64,000 bases of DNA, taken from contig CBDDKU010000001.1 of NCBI GenBank assembly GCA_965230375.1, positions 1 through 64,000 of the forward strand, written 5' to 3'. Position 1 is the first letter of the stretch; each line of letters begins with the position of its first letter. The notes under the pieces are model-generated. The model searched no databases and was not told the origin of the DNA. It saw only the letters and a list, made by a program, of their open reading frames with translations. The translations under genes were made by a program, and so were the position numbers. Origin of the DNA: CBDDKU01 sp965230375. GTDB lineage: Bacteria > Bacteroidota > Bacteroidia > Flavobacteriales_D > Cryomorphaceae. Shown here in pieces: positions 9,003-16,784 of the stretch.

Positions 9003-9033
9003 TTTGGACGAATTAAAAATTGGTTTACTTTTG
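9003..9033 (+). promoter_or_regulatory. Bacteroidota-type promoter of tRNA-Asp
   Basis: TTTG (9003-9006), exactly 19 bp, then TACTTTTG (9026-9033) match the TTTG-N19-TAnnTTTG consensus of Bacteroidota vegetative promoters. The tRNA begins 30 bp downstream, leaving a short 5' leader. Confidence 0.75.
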
Positions 9034-9062
9034 CAACCGCTTCGCAAGAGAAGCACATACGA

Positions 9063-9136
9063 GGTCCGGTAGTTCAGTTGGTTAGAATACCTGCCTGTCA
9101 CGCAGGGGGTCGCGAGTTCGAGTCTCGTCCGGACCG
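9063..9136 (+). tRNA. tRNA-Asp (anticodon GTC)
   Basis: A 74-nt cloverleaf: acceptor stem GGTCCGG pairs with CCGGACC (9129-9135), discriminator G at 9136; D-arm with AGTTCAGTTGGTT; anticodon stem CCTGC/GCAGG around loop CTGTCAC giving anticodon GTC; T-arm CGCGAG/CTCGTC-type with TTCGAGT loop. CCA is not encoded. The gene has its own promoter and an intrinsic terminator immediately downstream, and the 3' end sequence is echoed in the repeat units that follow. Confidence 0.97.
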
Positions 9137-9140
9137 CTAA

Positions 9141-9169
9141 AAAGGGAAGCAAACGCTTCCCTTTTTTGC
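9141..9169 (+). terminator. intrinsic terminator after tRNA-Asp (unit 1)
   Basis: Stem AAAGGGAAGC / GCTTCCCTTT with AAAC loop, ending in a run of six T. It directly follows the tRNA and lies 8 bp before the first GIY-YIG start, so that gene may be expressed by readthrough or from its own promoter. Confidence 0.85.
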
Positions 9170-9176
9170 TTTTACC

Positions 9177-9485
9177 ATGTCATGTTTTGTATACATACTC
9201 TTTTCTTGGTCAGAGCTTCAGTTTTACAAAGGAGCGACCTTCGATCTTACCGATCGGATGGAGCGTCACAACGCTGGTCGGGAAATTGCCACAAAAAGTG
9301 GAGCACCTTGGGTGTTGATTTGGAAAACTGAAAAACCTTCAAAAGGCGAAGCATATATCCTGGAGCGAAAGCTCAAAAATCTTTCACATGACAGAACCAT
9401 TCGATTTATTGAAAAATACAGCGACGGTATTGTTAATCGGCACGAATTAGAAGAAGTCAAGTTGAAATTAGGTTCGCGCGACTGA
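9177..9485 (+). CDS. GIY-YIG domain protein, copy 1
   Basis: A 102-residue single-domain GIY-YIG protein (UPF0213/YhbQ-like group). The first motif is V5-Y6-I7 and the second is FYKG (16-19) rather than YIG, followed by an R27...R30-H31-N32 helix region and E63 in the ILERKLKNL helix, the position of the catalytic metal-binding glutamate. These small proteins are presumed structure-specific nucleases, but no target is known for this group. The gene starts 8 bp after the tRNA-Asp terminator and is repeated 446 bp downstream with about 93 percent of residues the same. Its TGA stop lies inside a conserved hairpin. Small GIY-YIG genes next to RNA genes are known in Bacteroidota; the tandem arrangement is the unusual part. 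Confidence 0.88.
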   Translation: MSCFVYILFSWSELQFYKGATFDLTDRMERHNAGREIATKSGAPWVLIWKTEKPSKGEAYILERKLKNLSHDRTIRFIEKYSDGIVNRHELEEVKLKLGSRD

Positions 9486-9506
9486 CGAGGTTTTCCGAGT
9501 CAGTCG
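9479..9506 (+). other. hairpin over the stop codon of GIY-YIG copy 1
   Basis: An 8-bp stem CGACTGAC / GTCAGTCG with a 12-nt loop. In copy 2 the matching stem is CGACTAAC / GTTAGTCG: the G to A change (in the stop codon, TGA to TAA) is matched by C to T on the other arm, so pairing is kept. Confidence 0.6.
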
Positions 9507-9534
9507 TCCAGACAAATCTTCGATTTCGTCAGGA

Positions 9535-9584
9535 TCTCGTCCGGTGCTGACGTAGCTACGCTAGTCAGCATGCAAGCAACCGCT
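9535..9584 (+). repeat. tRNA-Asp 3'-end-like segment with 34-nt inserted hairpin (unit 1)
   Basis: TCTCGTCCGG (9535-9544) and ACCGCT (9579-9584) are contiguous in the tRNA 3' end but here are separated by 34 nt that fold into TGCTGAC...GTCAGCA with an inner TAGC/GCTA stem. The second unit has the same structure at 9981-10030 with a changed loop (TAC to TGA). Confidence 0.65.
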
Positions 9585-9615
9585 AAAAAGGGAAGCAAAC
9601 GCTTCCCTTTTTTGC
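9585..9615 (+). terminator. intrinsic terminator (unit 2)
   Basis: Same AAAGGGAAGC-AAAC-GCTTCCCTTTTTT hairpin as after the tRNA, preceding GIY-YIG copy 2. Confidence 0.8.
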
Positions 9616-9622
9616 TTTTCGC

Positions 9623-9931
9623 ATGTCTTGTTTCGTGTACATACTGTTTTCTTGGTCCGATCTTCGGTTTTACAAAGGAGCGACCTTCGATCTTATTGAT
9701 CGGATGGAGCGTCACAATGCTGGTCGGGAAATTGCCACAAAAAGTGGAGCACCATGGGTGTTGATCTGGAAAACTGAAAAGCCATCAAAAGGCGAAGCAT
9801 ATATCTTGGAGCGAAAGCTCAAAAATCTTTCACATGACAGAACCATTCGATTTATTGAAAAATACAGCGATGGTATTGTTAATCTGCACGAATTAGAAGA
9901 AGTTAAGTTTAAATTAACTGCGAGCGACTAA
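9623..9931 (+). CDS. GIY-YIG domain protein, copy 2
   Basis: A 102-residue paralogue of the gene at 9177, with the same motifs (V5-Y6-I7, FYKG 16-19, HN at 31-32, E63). Differences are few: E13D, Q15R, T25I, an R to L near the end, and the last residues (TASD against GSRD). Both frames are intact with mostly silent or conservative changes, which suggests that both copies have been under selection since duplication or that duplication was followed by conversion. The stop is TAA rather than TGA, with a compensating change in the surrounding hairpin. Confidence 0.85.
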   Translation: MSCFVYILFSWSDLRFYKGATFDLIDRMERHNAGREIATKSGAPWVLIWKTEKPSKGEAYILERKLKNLSHDRTIRFIEKYSDGIVNLHELEEVKFKLTASD

Positions 9932-9952
9932 CACGGCTTGCCGGGTTAGTCG
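9925..9952 (+). other. hairpin over the stop codon of GIY-YIG copy 2
   Basis: Stem CGACTAAC / GTTAGTCG with an inner CGG/CCG, the counterpart of the hairpin at 9479-9506 with one compensated base pair. Confidence 0.6.
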
Positions 9953-9980
9953 TCCAGACAAATCTCTGATTTCGTCAGGA

Positions 9981-10030
9981 TCTCGTCCGGTGCTGACGTA
10001 GCTGAGCTAGTCAGCATGCAAGCAACCGCT
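9981..10030 (+). repeat. tRNA-Asp 3'-end-like segment with 34-nt inserted hairpin (unit 2)
   Basis: Second copy of the split TCTCGTCCGG / ACCGCT segment. The insert keeps the TGCTGAC/GTCAGCA and TAGC/GCTA pairings and differs only in the apical loop. Confidence 0.65.
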
Positions 10031-10058
10031 AAAAGGGAAGCATTTGCTTCCCTTTTTT
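10031..10058 (+). terminator. intrinsic terminator (unit 3)
   Basis: AAAAGGGAAGCA-TTT-TGCTTCCCTTTTTT. The loop differs from units 1 and 2 (AAAC to a TTT-type loop) and the stem is one pair longer, so the hairpin is maintained despite divergence. Confidence 0.75.
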
Positions 10059-10067
10059 GCTTTTACG

Positions 10068-10133
10068 ATGTCATGTTCTGTATACATACTGTTTTCTTGG
10101 TCAGAGCTTCGGTTCTACAAAGGAGCGTCATAA
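10068..10133 (+). pseudogene. GIY-YIG remnant, copy 3
   Basis: ATG at 10068 opens a frame whose first 20 codons match copies 1 and 2 (MSCSVYILFSWSELRFYKGA), after which similarity ends at about 10128 and a TAA follows at 10131-10133. The catalytic glutamate and the rest of the domain are missing. It marks the truncated end of the tandem array. Confidence 0.8.
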
Positions 10134-10174
10134 CTCTACTTGAGCCATATCCATTCTGCGATTGTTAAGTCAAA

Positions 10175-10207
10175 AAGAAAGGGGAGCCAAAGCTTCCCCT
10201 CTTATTA
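10175..10207 (-). terminator. bidirectional terminator after the FG-GAP gene
   Basis: Hairpin AGGGGAAGC-TTTGG-CTCCCCT (minus strand) followed by TTCTTTTT. It lies just downstream of the minus-strand gene ending at 10231 and can also close transcription from the repeat array. Confidence 0.7.
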
Positions 10208-10230
10208 TTTGAAATTTTTGGATAATGCAG

Positions 10231-12618
10231 CTACTTTTTGATAAACCGGTTGAGGTATACTTGACCTTCAAATTCGATCGTGATTATGTAGAGACCAGGC
10301 TCCATGCTTGTCAATAGAATCTTTTGACGCGAAGCTATTGTACCTGAGTCGATCAATTTTCCTTCTGTTGTATGAATGTTATAAGCAAAGGGTTTGTCGC
10401 CGAAATCACAATAGAGTTCGTCGTCAGCAGGATTTGGATAAATTAAATCAGGAACTATTTGGTAATCGCTTGTAGCGACTATGTGATCAACAATTACCAA
10501 TAGTAATTCCTCACAACCATTCGCATCTACCGCTAAAATTTCATACTCTCCCTGAGATAATCCATTGAGCGGGAAGGTGATTACTTCTCCGTCCAAATAG
10601 TACGTAAATGGGGGTGTTCCACCAAACCCTCCGATAAAAATGACTCCATCAGAATTATCATCTGTCTCGGGAACAGAGTTAATAACAAACTCTGAAGGGG
10701 GAGCTTCGACAATCATGGTAGAATTCGTGGTGTAACATCCGTTAACATCCCAAAACTCAAATGAGTATTCACCTGCGACTAGCGAATCAATGAATGCTCC
10801 AGTTAGGCCATTACTCCAAATTACTGAATCTGCTTCTACACCAGTTTGGTTTGTCAAATTTATAGTCCCCGTGCTATCGCCATTGCACAAGACATGCTGA
10901 TAGCTAATGGAGAGAGATGGGGTAGGGAATATTCCAACAACGACTGAATCTGTGACCTGTATTCCAAGCTCTGAAGTTGCTGTCAAGTAATATGCTCGGT
11001 CTGTGGTTGCCCATATCTCTGGACCAACGTCCCCAGTATCCCAGAGGTAATCGCTATGCTCACCTCCTGAGATCAGAATGGAGTCTCCATCGCAAAAGTT
11101 GAACTCGCCTGTGGATGATGTAAAAGTTATTCCATAGGTCTCGCCCTCGTAGAATTGGTATACTTCATTGGCATCTAGATCATAATATCTGTCAATGTGG
11201 GTACTTGGATAGCGAACAATCACAGAATCTACAATTGTGACATCAGGGCCAAGGCCAAAGATTTTCTTATTGCTACTCTGGCCATGATAGTTTTCACCAC
11301 AGGTGGTATAGATGTGTTGCTCCGAGCCATTTGAATACACATCAATCCAAGAACCAATTGCCTGACTATTCGATATTGTTCCGTGGAGATTGATTCCAAT
11401 GAAGGAGTTTGTTCCTCCTTCATTCATCAGAACATAAGGTGCGTGTCCTGTACCACATTGAACGGCAATGTCTGAATATCCGTCATTATTGAAATCACCT
11501 TTAGCAGGGCAGTAGGATGTGCGATGATTCGGAACTTCAACCTGATCGTTTGCCATCAAAAAGGTGTCAGCACTTTGGCTTTCGAAATAATAAATAGGAC
11601 CGTCATCAGGCGTGACATAAAATAGGTCATCCCAGGTGTCATTGTCGCTATCTATCCACAGAGCCCCCCAGCTAAAGTCGTAAACCCCAATTCCATAATC
11701 TTCTGCCGACTCAATGAAGCCCGTATTATTATCGTTAATACAAAGCTTATTATTGGTTCCTTCTGGAATAGCTCCGGTATTCGTCATGTAAATATCAAAG
11801 TCTCCATCGTGGTCGAAGTCAGCTATCGAGTTAGACATCACATCGTGTCCTGCCCAGTCCATATCATAGTCTAGGGCTACTTCGGTAAAGGTTCCATCCC
11901 CATCATTTATATACAGATGGTTTCTTGGGTCACGGTCGTTTATTACATACAAGTCAGGCCATATATCTCCGTTGAAATCGAACCAAACTGACTGGAATGA
12001 AAGTGTTGGTGGAACCACAATTCCAGAACTTACAGTGACGTCTTCAAAGGTGCCATCTCCTTCATTTCGATACAGTCTGTTGTACTGACTAGAATCTGCT
12101 GAGTTAAAATCAGAATAGACGTATTTTGACACAAACAAGTCGAGGTCTCCATCCAGATCGTAGTCGTGAAAGGATGCTCCGGTATTAAACGCTTCGTAAG
12201 TAGGTAGTCCGACGTTTCCTGTGACTTCAGAATATGTGTTATTCCCATTATCTCTGATCAGGTGTAATGATCCAAAGATATCAGTAAAGAACATGTCGAG
12301 GTTCCCGTCATCATTGTAATCAACCCAAAGGAAATGCTTCATGTCGCCAGGAGATTCTATGCCTAAGTCCAAGAGTGCAAATCCGTCTCCGATGTTTCGA
12401 TAGAAATAGACATCCCCGAAACTATTGCAAAGTGTTATATCATCTAAGTTGTCACCATTGAAATCATAAGTGCTCAACCCGCTCCCAAAATCGGGAGTAG
12501 TGACCGTTTGGGTTACGCCCAAATCAGCAGCATGATCTACGAAAACTTGCCCATGGCTAGCGGAAGCGGAGCAAAGTAATAATGTCAATGCGCTTCCAAT
12601 TTTCCAATTTGAGTTCAT
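10231..12618 (-). CDS. secreted FG-GAP/VCBS repeat protein with UnbV (ASPIC) domain and T9SS sorting domain
   Basis: About 795 residues from ATG 12618; a TTG at 12636 would add six residues but overlap the upstream gene. Signal peptide ends near SASHGQ. Seven FG-GAP/VCBS calcium-binding loops of the D-x-[DN]-x-[DN]-x-x-x-D type follow (DFNGDNLDD, DYNDDGNLD, DYDLDGDLD, DFNGDIWPD, DFDHDGDFD, DSDNDTWDD, DFNNDGYSD), predicting a beta-propeller. Next is an ASPIC/UnbV domain (IGSWIDVYSNGSEQHIYTTCGENYHGQSS ... VIVRYPSTHIDRYYDL), as in CRTAC1-like proteins, then an SprB-like repeat (LCNGDSTGTINLT) and a type A sorting domain (YPNPADDELY ... GLYIITIEF). It lies 10 bp after the haloperoxidase-like gene on the same strand, so the two are probably an operon and exported together. 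Ligand unknown. Confidence 0.88.
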   Translation of the reverse strand: MNSNWKIGSALTLLLCSASASHGQVFVDHAADLGVTQTVTTPDFGSGLSTYDFNGDNLDDITLCNSFGDVYFYRNIGDGFALLDLGIESPGDMKHFLWVDYNDDGNLDMFFTDIFGSLHLIRDNGNNTYSEVTGNVGLPTYEAFNTGASFHDYDLDGDLDLFVSKYVYSDFNSADSSQYNRLYRNEGDGTFEDVTVSSGIVVPPTLSFQSVWFDFNGDIWPDLYVINDRDPRNHLYINDGDGTFTEVALDYDMDWAGHDVMSNSIADFDHDGDFDIYMTNTGAIPEGTNNKLCINDNNTGFIESAEDYGIGVYDFSWGALWIDSDNDTWDDLFYVTPDDGPIYYFESQSADTFLMANDQVEVPNHRTSYCPAKGDFNNDGYSDIAVQCGTGHAPYVLMNEGGTNSFIGINLHGTISNSQAIGSWIDVYSNGSEQHIYTTCGENYHGQSSNKKIFGLGPDVTIVDSVIVRYPSTHIDRYYDLDANEVYQFYEGETYGITFTSSTGEFNFCDGDSILISGGEHSDYLWDTGDVGPEIWATTDRAYYLTATSELGIQVTDSVVVGIFPTPSLSISYQHVLCNGDSTGTINLTNQTGVEADSVIWSNGLTGAFIDSLVAGEYSFEFWDVNGCYTTNSTMIVEAPPSEFVINSVPETDDNSDGVIFIGGFGGTPPFTYYLDGEVITFPLNGLSQGEYEILAVDANGCEELLLVIVDHIVATSDYQIVPDLIYPNPADDELYCDFGDKPFAYNIHTTEGKLIDSGTIASRQKILLTSMEPGLYIITIEFEGQVYLNRFIKK

Positions 12619-12628
12619 ATATATGAGA

Positions 12629-15600
12629 TTATTCAACCATAAATTTCCCTATTGCTTGCACATCGCTAGATGTGATGTTTATGATGTATAGCCCCGATGA
12701 GAAACCGCTCGTGCTGATTTCAGCAATTGATTCAGGACTAGCGTTCAGCTGCTTTTGAAATACTGTTTTGCCTTGAATGTCCGTGATGTTTACTTGAACC
12801 GTACCAACATTATTTTGTCCAAAGTCAAGGTAAAGCGACTCTCCACTACGCACTGGTGAAGGGTAAGCAAGTATCTTAGCTTGATCAAATGACTGATAGG
12901 TACTGAGGATCTCAATATTGAGCTCAAACAATTCACTATCATCGAAAATGATAAGTGGGTTTCCGGCTAAATCTGTTGCGGTAGAAACAGAAATTGAAAC
13001 TGAACCTGCCATGATTTCTTCTTCCGGAACGTCATAGTTATTTACACTTGTGTAGGGACTTAACCATCCGGATTCATCAGAATTCAATTGAAAGAAATCC
13101 TGAGCAAGTTCGGGTGAAAATTCTATTACTGGAAGAACAGCATCACTCATTGGTTCATTATAAATCGCTGTTAGTTCAAGCCCACCTGCCATTGGCTGGG
13201 TTATGTTGTACGAATTTGATGTAACGCTAATGATCGATGGGTTTTCAGTATCGAACATGATAGCAGACTCAAATTCTGCTTCATCCATAATGTTGCCAGA
13301 TTCATCGTACCCAAAGTCAATCGAGAAACCGAGTAAATCAGCTGTAATGTTCTCGTCGATAACTGTAAAATGTGCATCGAAATGTGTAGCATCTGACCAA
13401 TTACTATTGATTAGGTCATAAGTTAAGCTCGACTCTAACTCAGAGCTTGTAACATTTACAAGTGGAGTTAAATCTGTGGACATGGGTTCGTCAAACTCAA
13501 ACGTAATCACCTGGCCGCTACTTCCAACATTAAGATCTGAAATCAAGTCGTTCATCAGCGTATATGTCGAGATCAATGGTTTTTTGGTGTCGATTGAAAC
13601 TACATCGTTGAAGACAGTATTGGTCAATTCATTACCGGCTGTATCTACAATATGCTCAATACCAATGCTGATGTTGAAATGTTCACTAGGTTCACTCAAT
13701 AGATCGTAAGAAATGAGACATTCAGTTTCGCTTACCCACTCCGATGTTAAGGTGTTAAGTTGCACAGCGTTTTCAATCAATTCTTCATCTATAAACTCAA
13801 CCATTAAGTCGCTTGACGTGTCTACTGGGTCATCAAACTCTATGGTGAACGAAAGAGCATTCGCACCAATATCTAGAGTGTTCAGGTGATCGTCTGAAAC
13901 GGTTATTGTTGGCGTTGGGTTCTTTGTGTCAATCGAAAGTTGGTTTTCAAAGACCTGTGAAGGCATAACGTTACCAATTAAATCTTCCGCTCCTTCAATT
14001 TCGATGTCAATGTCTGAAATGGCTTCGTCTGTATCTGTCAATGTGTAGGTTGCAACGAAAGTTGAGTCATTAGTCCAGGCGCTAAAGGCTGCAGAATAAG
14101 TCAATGCAGCTGAGGGGTCAGTATCTGCACTAAGCGAAACAGTTGGGATTACACTAGAATTACAAGCATCATTAAACTGGAACTCGATGAAATAGAACAA
14201 ATCTGGAATTGTCGCATCAATGACGGTGGTTACTGCCAAGTCTCCTAACATAGCAGAAGGTGCTTTTGTGTCAATTGAAAATGCGTCAAGCTCCAGATAT
14301 GGTTTTTGATCAAGGCCGCTTTCACTTGTCGCTCCAGCAACATTCACATCATTTTCGAGTGCTTCAAATTCAACATCTTCAACGCTGTACGTTATTGTGT
14401 AAGTTGTTTCTGAAGTCCATTCTTCTTGATCGATTGTCAGAACACCAGAAAGGTCTAGATCTATAAAGGACAAGTTTGGAGAGCTCGAAGCCGACATGGC
14501 TTGGTCAAATTCTATTGTAGCTGTGAAAGAGTTTCCAATATCATCTACCGCAACTTCGTTTTGCGAGAAGTCAACGTTCGTGACGTAGGGTTGAGGAACA
14601 TTTACAATTGAATTGGCCATAGTCATTGCCTTTGGCCCGAGTTCCATTCCAATTTTTCTCCCCGGTATATCGTCAATTGGTGGGTGAATTCCTCCCCAGA
14701 TACGAGACAGACTGCACTGATCAGATGCATCAATGTACTTGGCCCACTGCAATTCAAAAGACTCCGTTGGTCCATCTTCGAATACAAGAAACTCATTTGC
14801 CTCTACTTCAAATCCAGACATCCCACCTGGAAAGTATTCTGACCCTGTCATTAGAGAGAGCAATTCGGCAGCTGTTCTGCTATAAGTTGAGTGACCAGAT
14901 ATGTATCCAGCAAAAGGAGGAGATACAAAAGAAGGTCTCTGATAAGGCCACCAGTTTTCGGCCAAAATCCAGCCCACTCCAGCCACGTCAGTTTCAGGGT
15001 CTTCAATATAATCTGGCCCCTTCCAAGTGTACAGCTTTACTTTTCCAACATGTTGATTGAATTCTCCGGCTAGTTCATCTCCAGCTTGCACGATTTCAAC
15101 ATATCCTGGAATAAGCGGAATTCCAGCGGGACTGTAGCTCATTGCACCTGGGTCAGAGCACTGTCCTTGATCAGCCATAAAACGAATAGCAGATACTGGT
15201 CTTAAATAATCGTAATAGCCTTTGATGCTCCAAGCGGCGATCGCTGCGTCGTGCATCGCTCCACCTATTGAAAAGTATGCTTTAACGTCGTACTCAAGAT
15301 CATCCAAAATAGGGCCAGCTCCCATCCACCTTCTTTCGAAAAGGTCGTGGTCTGCAACGGCTTCATTGTATATTTCAAACCAGTGACCAGGAGGGGTGAC
15401 CGAATTTGGACCATCTGCCCAAAACTCTGCAAGGATACGAGCATAATCGCCTCTGGCTACCATCTGTGGTTCATAAGGAAGTCCTGTAACGGGATTTACA
15501 TCATACCCTTCTCCCGGATCACCACCTTCCAATAAATTATAGAAATCAGTATACTCTTCTTGAGTATCTGGGTAATCCTGAATATTTCCCACAGAGTTGG

Positions 15601-16510
15601 GAGAAGTATCCCATATTACACCATCTTCAGTAGTAAGATGTGATTGCCAAACTGCAACTAAGGTGAAGTTCCAACGGTATGGGTCATCGAGTCCATCAGT
15701 CGATTCCCAATCAAACAATGCTGGTTCTCCAGGGTCCATATATACGCGATAGGTTTCACCATCTCTGGTCAAATCTGTATAATCACTACTCGTCAAAGAA
15801 AATGGCTGAACATTTCCCCATTCTGGGCTCAAAAATGGAGGGGTAGAAGCTACCACTTCTCCAGACTGATCTATAGATAAAGACAAAGAAATTGGCTGCC
15901 ATCTATTTGGGTCTAAGATGTATGGGTTTCCTGGCATCTCAACTTCAATGGGTACGTTGTATGGCTCGTAGTAGAGATTCTCGTAATTACCTAACTCATT
16001 CGCTCCATCTTGCAGACCATAGGCTATTAACTGAGCTGTGATATAATTCCCCAATTCTGCTGGACCTCCATTGACATAATCCGTTGATTCATTGGTATGG
16101 TCGTAACCATAACCAGCCATACGCATATTTATAGCATCCGTAATTGTTTGAACTCCTGGAGAACTCGAGTATCGGTGCTCAATTAGTCGGTACATGGCAA
16201 AACTAATTGCCTCATGCCTGGCAGCTTCAACATCATCTGGTTGCGGAACTCCTAGAAATGGACTTTGAAAACCGTGGAGATCCTGACCGATCAAATAAGT
16301 TTTGTGATCATCACTATATGCAGCCCAGGTGTCGTACATCACAATCGATGAGTGAAAAAGGTTTCTGGCGTGCACGGTGGGTCTGGCAAAATCGGCACTA
16401 ATGGCATGAAGTAGCTCTTCGTTCCATTCTCTGGCAACGGATTGAGCCTGTATGTTGATTTGAGTTGTTAAAAGAGTTAGAAATGCAAGCAGAGAGTAGA
16501 CGTGTTTCAT
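12629..16510 (-). CDS. secreted vanadium-dependent haloperoxidase-like protein with Ig-like repeats and T9SS sorting domain
   Basis: A 1293-residue protein with signal peptide (cleavage near QAQ, 21-23). Residues about 30-640 form a PAP2/vanadium haloperoxidase-like domain with all vanadate-binding motifs: K430-x6-R437-P438 (IKGYYDYLRP), S538-G539-H540 (YISGHSTYS) and S602-R603-x5-H609 with following D (SRIWGGIHPPIDD). The fold uses vanadate to oxidise halides with hydrogen peroxide, or in relatives to hydrolyse phosphate esters; which one applies is not decidable. Residues about 650-1210 are five Ig-like repeats of roughly 110 residues joined by S-I-D-T-K-x-P linkers. The end (YPSPVRSGESLYLDFG ... 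GLYIINIT) is a type A sorting domain. It heads a probable two-gene operon with the FG-GAP/UnbV gene. Confidence 0.9.
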   Translation of the reverse strand: MKHVYSLLAFLTLLTTQINIQAQSVAREWNEELLHAISADFARPTVHARNLFHSSIVMYDTWAAYSDDHKTYLIGQDLHGFQSPFLGVPQPDDVEAARHEAISFAMYRLIEHRYSSSPGVQTITDAINMRMAGYGYDHTNESTDYVNGGPAELGNYITAQLIAYGLQDGANELGNYENLYYEPYNVPIEVEMPGNPYILDPNRWQPISLSLSIDQSGEVVASTPPFLSPEWGNVQPFSLTSSDYTDLTRDGETYRVYMDPGEPALFDWESTDGLDDPYRWNFTLVAVWQSHLTTEDGVIWDTSPNSVGNIQDYPDTQEEYTDFYNLLEGGDPGEGYDVNPVTGLPYEPQMVARGDYARILAEFWADGPNSVTPPGHWFEIYNEAVADHDLFERRWMGAGPILDDLEYDVKAYFSIGGAMHDAAIAAWSIKGYYDYLRPVSAIRFMADQGQCSDPGAMSYSPAGIPLIPGYVEIVQAGDELAGEFNQHVGKVKLYTWKGPDYIEDPETDVAGVGWILAENWWPYQRPSFVSPPFAGYISGHSTYSRTAAELLSLMTGSEYFPGGMSGFEVEANEFLVFEDGPTESFELQWAKYIDASDQCSLSRIWGGIHPPIDDIPGRKIGMELGPKAMTMANSIVNVPQPYVTNVDFSQNEVAVDDIGNSFTATIEFDQAMSASSSPNLSFIDLDLSGVLTIDQEEWTSETTYTITYSVEDVEFEALENDVNVAGATSESGLDQKPYLELDAFSIDTKAPSAMLGDLAVTTVIDATIPDLFYFIEFQFNDACNSSVIPTVSLSADTDPSAALTYSAAFSAWTNDSTFVATYTLTDTDEAISDIDIEIEGAEDLIGNVMPSQVFENQLSIDTKNPTPTITVSDDHLNTLDIGANALSFTIEFDDPVDTSSDLMVEFIDEELIENAVQLNTLTSEWVSETECLISYDLLSEPSEHFNISIGIEHIVDTAGNELTNTVFNDVVSIDTKKPLISTYTLMNDLISDLNVGSSGQVITFEFDEPMSTDLTPLVNVTSSELESSLTYDLINSNWSDATHFDAHFTVIDENITADLLGFSIDFGYDESGNIMDEAEFESAIMFDTENPSIISVTSNSYNITQPMAGGLELTAIYNEPMSDAVLPVIEFSPELAQDFFQLNSDESGWLSPYTSVNNYDVPEEEIMAGSVSISVSTATDLAGNPLIIFDDSELFELNIEILSTYQSFDQAKILAYPSPVRSGESLYLDFGQNNVGTVQVNITDIQGKTVFQKQLNASPESIAEISTSGFSSGLYIINITSSDVQAIGKFMVE

Positions 16511-16772
16511 GTACTGAGCGGTTTAAGATTCATAGATTTGGTTGGTCTATTCAACATTTCAACTCATTGTACTTGTAAGAGAAACAGTGGGTTGTAGATG
16601 TTGTGGTAGAACTGGTTGTATTCTAGACGAGAAAAACTGCTCGGGTTGCTCTCAAATTCTCTTCAAATTTTGACGTAAGTACGGTTGTATACGAGGAAAT
16701 CTAGTGCTTGGGAAAAATTGTTTTTGGATATAATTCACATCAAGTTAATAGCTTAGAAAAGGATTAGATCAC

Positions 16773-16780
16773 TAGATTTG
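16773..16780 (+). promoter_or_regulatory. -7 promoter box for the small beta-barrel gene
   Basis: TAGATTTG matches TAnnTTTG and lies 4 bp before the ATG at 16785, implying a very short leader. No -33 TTTG at standard spacing. The rest of the 16511-16772 gap shows nothing recognisable. Confidence 0.35.
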
Positions 16781-16784
16781 CCGC

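Larger units (their letters stand above)
9129..10133 (+). repeat. tandem array of tRNA-linked GIY-YIG cassettes, two full units and one truncated
   Basis: Units start at the CCGCTAAAA after the tRNA (about 9134), at 9580 and at about 10026, giving periods of 446 and 445 bp. Each contains a terminator hairpin (AGGGAAGC...GCTTCCCT), a GIY-YIG gene, a hairpin over the gene's stop codon, and a 3' segment holding TCTCGTCCGG, a 34-nt inserted hairpin, then ACCGCTAAAA. In the tRNA the same TCTCGTCCGG is directly joined to ACCGCTAAAA, so the unit end looks like a tRNA-Asp 3' end split by an insertion. The third unit stops matching near 10128, inside the gene. Copies differ by scattered substitutions, so the duplication is not very recent. 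Confidence 0.85.

Noticed and set aside
13201..15535. Several plus-strand open frames inside the haloperoxidase gene
   Set aside because: They are reverse shadows of a strongly supported gene with signal peptide, motifs and sorting domain.
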